Shown here: piece after piece, positions 21,974 through 24,883 of the stretch
How the letters are laid out: every line of letters starts with the position of its first letter
How positions within the stretch are numbered: position 1 is the stretch's first letter
Assembly: GCA_035622335.1 (NCBI GenBank)
Contig: DASPVO010000021.1
Span: forward strand, 1-24,883
Origin: DATJAJ01 sp035622335
GTDB lineage: Archaea; Thermoproteota; Nitrososphaeria; Nitrososphaerales; Gagatemarchaeaceae
DNA: 24,883 nt
Direction: 5' to 3'
Program-made: the position numbers and the translations under genes
Notes under the pieces: model-generated
Seen by the model: the letters and a program-made list of their open reading frames with translations, nothing else
The model's database searches: none
What the model was told of the DNA's origin: nothing

Positions 21974-22903
21974 ATGTCGGAAGCGGCCATCCAAGTCCAA
22001 CATCTTGTCAAGAGGTACGGGGACATGACCGCGGTGGGGGACATTTCTTTCGATGTTGCCAGAGGCGAGATATTCTCATTCCTCGGACCCAACGGGGCGG
22101 GGAAGACGACTACGGTGGAGATACTAGAGACCATTCGTTCCGCGACCTCGGGGAGACTGAACGTCCTGGGACGAGACATCGGCGAGCCCCGAGAGGCTGA
22201 AGAGGTCAGAAAGAAGATAGGCATTCTACCTCAGGATTTCAGCACACTGGAGCGGCTGACCGTCAGGGAGAACCTTGAGTTCTTCGCCGGGATGTACGAC
22301 CGTTCAGTTTCGGTCTCCGCTCTCATGGAGCAGGTGGGGATCGCCGACAGGTCTGATGAGAGGTTCTCGAAGTTGTCAGGGGGTCTGAAGCAGCGAGTGG
22401 GGATAGCCGCCTCTTTGGTGAATGACCCGGACCTCGTCTTCCTAGACGAGCCTACCACTGGGCTAGACCCTGAAGCGAGGAGGTCGACGTGGAACCTGAT
22501 CCAGGGGCTCAAGGCTAGGGGAAAGACCGTCTTCCTCACGACGCACTACATGGAAGAGGCTGAGAGACTGTCAGACAGGATAGCGATCATTGTGAAGGGA
22601 CAGATCGCGGCGATAGACGCGCCCTCGGCGCTCGTGGCGAGGTATGGTGGTGGAAGGTCTATGGTCTTCACTGGCGGAGGGGACGCGGTCTTCGGGACGC
22701 TTCGACGTTACTTTGAGAACGTGCGGATGGAGGGGACCGAGGTTGTGCTTCCCTTCGAGGATGTCAAGGACATGCAGGTCGCGCTCAACGCGCTCCTGGA
22801 GCGCGGACTCAAGGTCGACATGGCGGTGAGGACCGCGACGATTGAGGACGTCTTCCTGAAGCTGGCCGGGTTCAGAATGACCGAAGGGGGCGAGGCAGGA
22901 TGA
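21974..22903 (+). CDS. ABC exporter ATP-binding protein
   Basis: A 309-residue ATPase of the ABC-2/DrrA-CcmA class. Walker A GPNGAGKTT starts at residue 38, Q-loop LPQDF follows, then signature KLSGGLKQR (133-141), Walker B LVFLDEPTTGLDP and H-loop TTHYMEE. The C-terminal 90 residues form the usual extension and end with TIEDVFLKL. The ATG at 21974 is 25 bp after the central TATA box; the open frame upstream is antisense to the CBS gene and is excluded. The stop overlaps the next gene's ATG in ATGA. It powers export by the permease downstream; the substrate is not known. Confidence 0.92.
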   Translation: MSEAAIQVQHLVKRYGDMTAVGDISFDVARGEIFSFLGPNGAGKTTTVEILETIRSATSGRLNVLGRDIGEPREAEEVRKKIGILPQDFSTLERLTVRENLEFFAGMYDRSVSVSALMEQVGIADRSDERFSKLSGGLKQRVGIAASLVNDPDLVFLDEPTTGLDPEARRSTWNLIQGLKARGKTVFLTTHYMEEAERLSDRIAIIVKGQIAAIDAPSALVARYGGGRSMVFTGGGDAVFGTLRRYFENVRMEGTEVVLPFEDVKDMQVALNALLERGLKVDMAVRTATIEDVFLKLAGFRMTEGGEAG

Positions 22904-24018
22904 GGGTGACCGTGGTATTCAGGGCGATAACTAGGAACTGGATTAGGAGCAGGAGGGGCCTTTTCTTCAGCTTTCTCTTCCCGGTCGCCTTTCTGCTCGT
23001 CTTCGGGAGCCTCTTCAGCGGCACGGGCAACAGCTCGCTATCTCTAACTGTTCAAAACCTCGACGCCTCGGGGGGCAGCCCAACGGGGTTGTCTGAGGGC
23101 TTCATCGCCGCGCTCAACCAAACTCAGGTGTTGAGCGTGAACGTAATCTCGCCATCCGTCAGCGTCGCGTCCTACATTAAGAACGAGACTGGATTCTTCG
23201 GGAGCGACCCGAGGGTTCTGGTCATACCCCCAGGTTTCTCAGCCGATGTGACTTCGCGTCCTCCCGTGCCGGTCAACCTGACCTTCATCTCGGAGCCCGA
23301 CGACCAGGCTGCCCCCGACGTCGAGGGGGTCATTTCGAGCGTGGCGACTGGGTTCGACTTCAGGATAGCCAACACGTCACAACTCATCAAGCTCTCATCA
23401 GAGCCGTCTTCCACCAGGCCGCTGAAGACGATCGACTACTACGTTCCAGGGCTCATCGCGGCCTTCATGATGACCAACGGGGTGATTGGGCTCACCAACA
23501 TCGCGACGGAGTTCAAGCGAACCGGCCTGACCAAGCGCCTCTCTGCGACCCCTCTCACCAAGATGGAGTGGATAACGGGCAACGTGCTAAGTCAGGGACT
23601 TCTCGCTCTGATGCTAGCCGCGCTGATGATAGTTCTCGCCAAGGCGCTGTTCGCATCGGACGTCACCATCAATCTGATCACCGTGGTGACGCTGGTAGCA
23701 GGGGCGATCACGTTCGCAGGGATAGGCATGACTCTCTCTGGGCTGGTCACCGACCCCGAGTCGGCGGTCGGCCTTGGAAACGCGGTCGCCTTTCCAATGA
23801 TGTTCCTCTCGGGAACCTTCTTTCCTCTAGCCTTTGGCCCCGGTTACCTTCAGACCATAGCAAAGGTTCTGCCCCTGACGTACTTTTCAGACGCGCTGAG
23901 GGACTCGATGGTGGTCGGGAACGCCTCCGCCTCGGTGGTGAACTTGGGGGCGACGGCGGCGTTCGGCGTCGCGTTCATACTCGTCGGGGCGAAAGTGACG
24001 ACGTGGAAGCAGGACTAG
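22900..24018 (+). CDS. ABC-2 type exporter permease with large external domain
   Basis: A 372-residue permease of the YhgE/ABC-2 membrane family. TM1 (about 20-42: RGLFFSFLFPVAFLLVFGSLF) is followed by an extracytoplasmic domain of about 140 residues, then five spans from about residue 185. The permease motif GLTKRLSATPLTKMEWI and the closing LPLTYFSDALRDSMVVGN are characteristic. It differs from the smaller DrrB-like permease at 7390-8160 by the external domain, so the two exporters probably handle different substrates. Translation is coupled to the ATPase by the ATGA overlap. Confidence 0.88.
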   Translation: MRVTVVFRAITRNWIRSRRGLFFSFLFPVAFLLVFGSLFSGTGNSSLSLTVQNLDASGGSPTGLSEGFIAALNQTQVLSVNVISPSVSVASYIKNETGFFGSDPRVLVIPPGFSADVTSRPPVPVNLTFISEPDDQAAPDVEGVISSVATGFDFRIANTSQLIKLSSEPSSTRPLKTIDYYVPGLIAAFMMTNGVIGLTNIATEFKRTGLTKRLSATPLTKMEWITGNVLSQGLLALMLAALMIVLAKALFASDVTINLITVVTLVAGAITFAGIGMTLSGLVTDPESAVGLGNAVAFPMMFLSGTFFPLAFGPGYLQTIAKVLPLTYFSDALRDSMVVGNASASVVNLGATAAFGVAFILVGAKVTTWKQD

Positions 24019-24029
24019 AGACTAGACAG

Positions 24030-24123
24030 TGGACCGGGGGGGACTTGAACCCCCGACCTTGGGACCTAGGGATTGGTTCTCCCGCGTGCAAGGCGGGCGT
24101 TCGTACCGCTGAACTACCGGCCC
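24030..24123 (-). tRNA. tRNA-Ala (anticodon UGC), intron in the variable loop
   Basis: Read on the minus strand: acceptor GGGCCGG pairs with CCGGTCC plus discriminator A; D stem GTTC/GAAC; anticodon stem CCCGC/GCGGG around loop CTTGCAC with anticodon TGC (complement of 24088-24090); T stem GGGGG/CCCCC with loop TTCAAGT. CCA is not encoded. Between the anticodon stem and the T stem lie 26 bases instead of 5, so about 21 bases are intron; removing them leaves a standard 73-base tRNA. Confidence 0.9.
24058..24078 (-). other. Noncanonical tRNA intron (variable loop of tRNA-Ala)
   Basis: Twenty-one bases interrupt the variable loop. The flanks repeat AG, so the borders can slide. In the precursor, GGGA or GGG of the anticodon stem can pair with TCCC or CCC of the intron, leaving short bulges on both sides and an inner ACC/GGT helix, which is a relaxed bulge-helix-bulge substrate for archaeal splicing endonuclease. 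The best-paired form would cut out 19 or 20 bases, whereas the standard tRNA needs 21, so the exact ends are uncertain. Confidence 0.7.
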
Positions 24124-24149
24124 ACAACTAGGCGACGCAGACACACTTC

Positions 24150-24205
24150 TTATCCTCTTCCGCCTTGAAGCCACTGGACCCTTTCTCCCTTTACGCTTAT
24201 AGCCG
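24150..24205. promoter_or_regulatory. Divergent tRNA promoters
   Basis: GGATAA on the minus strand (24150-24155) lies about 29 bp before the 5' end of tRNA-Ala. GCTTATAGCC on the plus strand (24196-24205) lies about 27 bp before the 5' end of tRNA-Ile. Both are TATA-like and properly spaced for archaeal tRNA transcription. The rest of the 103-bp gap shows no gene. Confidence 0.5.
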
Positions 24206-24226
24206 TGACTCATGGCCGCACGACTA

Positions 24227-24326
24227 GGGCTGGTAGCTCAGATCGAAGAGCGATTTTCGGGAGCAGCTTGGCTAGAGCACCCGACTGATAATCGGGAGGC
24301 CAAGGGTTCGAATCCCTTCCGGCCCA
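24227..24326 (+). tRNA. tRNA-Ile (anticodon GAU), intron in the D loop
   Basis: Acceptor GGGCTGG pairs with CCGGCCC plus discriminator A; D stem GCTC (24236-24239) and GAGC (24275-24278); anticodon stem CCCGA/TCGGG around loop CTGATAA with anticodon GAT (24287-24289); T stem AAGGG/CCCTT with loop TTCGAAT. CCA is not encoded. A 25-base intron splits the D loop; the mature tRNA is 75 bases. Confidence 0.93.
24242..24266 (+). other. Noncanonical tRNA intron (D loop of tRNA-Ile) with BHB fold
   Basis: The D-stem arm GCTC (24236-24239) pairs with intron GAGC (24261-24264) as the central 4-bp helix. Three-base bulges AGA (24240-24242) and AGC (24265-24267) flank it, and TCGAA/TTCGG (24243-24247 and 24256-24260) forms the inner helix. 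Cutting after the second base of each bulge removes exactly 24242-24266 and restores a normal D arm, so sequence and structure agree. The outer exon helix is weak. The intron falls after tRNA position 15. Confidence 0.85.
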
Positions 24327-24335
24327 TCTCATTCA

Positions 24336-24357
24336 AGGGGTGGGTCCCCTGCTTTTT
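24336..24357 (+). terminator. Terminator after tRNA-Ile
   Basis: AGGGG (24336-24340), loop TGGGT, and CCCCT (24346-24350) form a 5-bp GC-rich hairpin followed by GC and T5 (24353-24357). It would end the tRNA-Ile transcript. The T-rich part, GCTTTTTAGCC, is also centred about 25 bp before the next ATG and may double as the TATA box of the integrase gene. Confidence 0.5.
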
Positions 24358-24380
24358 AGCCAAACGGGGCCCCATGTAGC

Positions 24381-24883
24381 ATGCCGGCAAAGGGAAACAA
24401 GCACTATGGCTACCTGCTCGACGACCCCCAGGTCAACAGGTGGTACGAGAACGTGGCGAGGGGTTCGCGCATCACCGCCGACGTCTACCTCCGGAGGTTC
24501 GGCAATGTCATGGAAGACAAGAACCTCTCTCCACAGGAACTGCTGAAGATCGCGCAAGGCGACCTGTTCAACCTCCTCCTCGACCTGATATCGGAGATGG
24601 AGAAGGAGGGGTACGCCGGGAGCTACACGCAGTCGGTCGTAAAGGCCGTCAAGTCCTGGCTCCAGTTTAACCACATCATCCTCGTCGGGAGGATTCGGAT
24701 TAGGGGGACGGAAGAGACTCCCACGCTTGTCGAGGAGAAGGTCCCCTCACAGCAGGAACTCGGCCGTATCCTCAACATGGCAGATCTGCGCGAGAAGGTC
24801 GCGATAATGCTCATCGCGTCCGGCGGAGGGAGAATAGAGATTCTGGGCAACTACGATGGGAGCGACGGTCAGGCTCAGGGACT
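24381..24883 (+). CDS. Tyrosine recombinase/integrase, partial (3' end beyond window)
   Basis: An open frame from ATG 24381 runs off the right edge; 167 residues are visible. Residues about 14-100 form a helical SAM-like core-binding domain (DPQVNRWYENVARGSRITADVYLRRFG, then a long helical part ending VVKAVKSWLQFN). From about 122 the catalytic domain begins (PSQQELGRILNMADLREKVAIMLIASGGGRIEILGNY). The box I arginine would be Arg151, in the position of the usual G-L-R-x-S-E-x-L; the variant G-x-R-x-E-x-L-GNY is familiar from thaumarchaeal integrases. The remaining catalytic residues lie outside the window. It starts 55 bp after a tRNA gene, the common site of integrated elements, but a chromosomal Xer-like role is also possible. 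Confidence 0.75.
   Translation, partial: MPAKGNKHYGYLLDDPQVNRWYENVARGSRITADVYLRRFGNVMEDKNLSPQELLKIAQGDLFNLLLDLISEMEKEGYAGSYTQSVVKAVKSWLQFNHIILVGRIRIRGTEETPTLVEEKVPSQQELGRILNMADLREKVAIMLIASGGGRIEILGNYDGSDGQAQG

Noticed and set aside
21922..22224. The open frame upstream of the CBS start, which would lengthen that protein by about 100 residues.
   Set aside because: It is antisense to the Walker A region of the ABC ATPase gene, has no domain, and the ATG at 21921 has a well-placed TATA box.
24366..24373. GGGGCCCC palindrome upstream of the integrase ATG, considered as part of an attachment site.
   Set aside because: No matching copy or strand-exchange region is visible in the window; too simple a sequence to call.
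1..24883. CRISPR arrays, insertion sequences, rRNA genes and long repeats.
   Set aside because: No regularly spaced repeats, no transposase-like frame and no rRNA-like conserved stretches were seen on either strand.

Overview
The window looks archaeal, probably from the Thaumarchaeota/Nitrososphaeria or a close relative; this lineage call is an inference from gene content, not from a marker gene. The evidence is: two tRNA genes with short introns outside the anticodon loop, one in a near-canonical bulge-helix-bulge fold; TATA-like boxes about 25-30 bp upstream of many start codons with no leader; frequent TTG and GTG starts; an AbrB-PhoU fusion regulator; archaeal-type Hsp20; and an integrase-like protein of thaumarchaeal type. 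The DNA is GC-rich and very compact, and no gap between genes exceeds 300 bp.

Left third (1-7388): a partial winged-helix regulator and a membrane-anchored cupredoxin with a CoxII-like but degenerate copper motif lie to the left of a complete phosphate module. On the minus strand it runs pstS-pstC-pstA-pstB-phoU. An AbrB-PhoU regulator is transcribed divergently from it on the plus strand. A small winged-helix protein follows, with palindromic sites upstream that share the octamer CTATTGTG with the pstS promoter.

Middle (7390-12278): a DrrAB-type ABC exporter pair, then a molybdate/tungstate-type ABC importer (binding protein, permease and an unusually degenerate ATPase), with a divergent ModE-TOBE regulator.

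Right-middle (12364-21459): a PAP2-family (Aur1-like) membrane enzyme, a coiled-coil protein of unknown function, a small two-span membrane protein ahead of an APC-type transporter, a DEAD-box RNA helicase coupled to a FAD-dependent oxidoreductase, a small Pro/Gln-rich membrane protein, and a divergent stress pair (HtpX protease and Hsp20).

Right end (21460-24883): a CBS-domain protein and a second ABC exporter pair diverge from one central TATA element. Two divergent tRNA genes follow, Ala-UGC and Ile-GAU, each interrupted by an unusual intron. A tyrosine-recombinase-like gene starts 55 bp after tRNA-Ile and runs off the window, so an integrated element may begin here.

The most notable points are the two noncanonical tRNA introns beside the integrase, the degenerate Mo/W importer ATPase, the symmetric leaderless promoter at 21944-21951, repeated TTGA stop/start couplings, and convergent genes that share a TTAG stop overlap. 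No clearly new multi-gene system was recognised.
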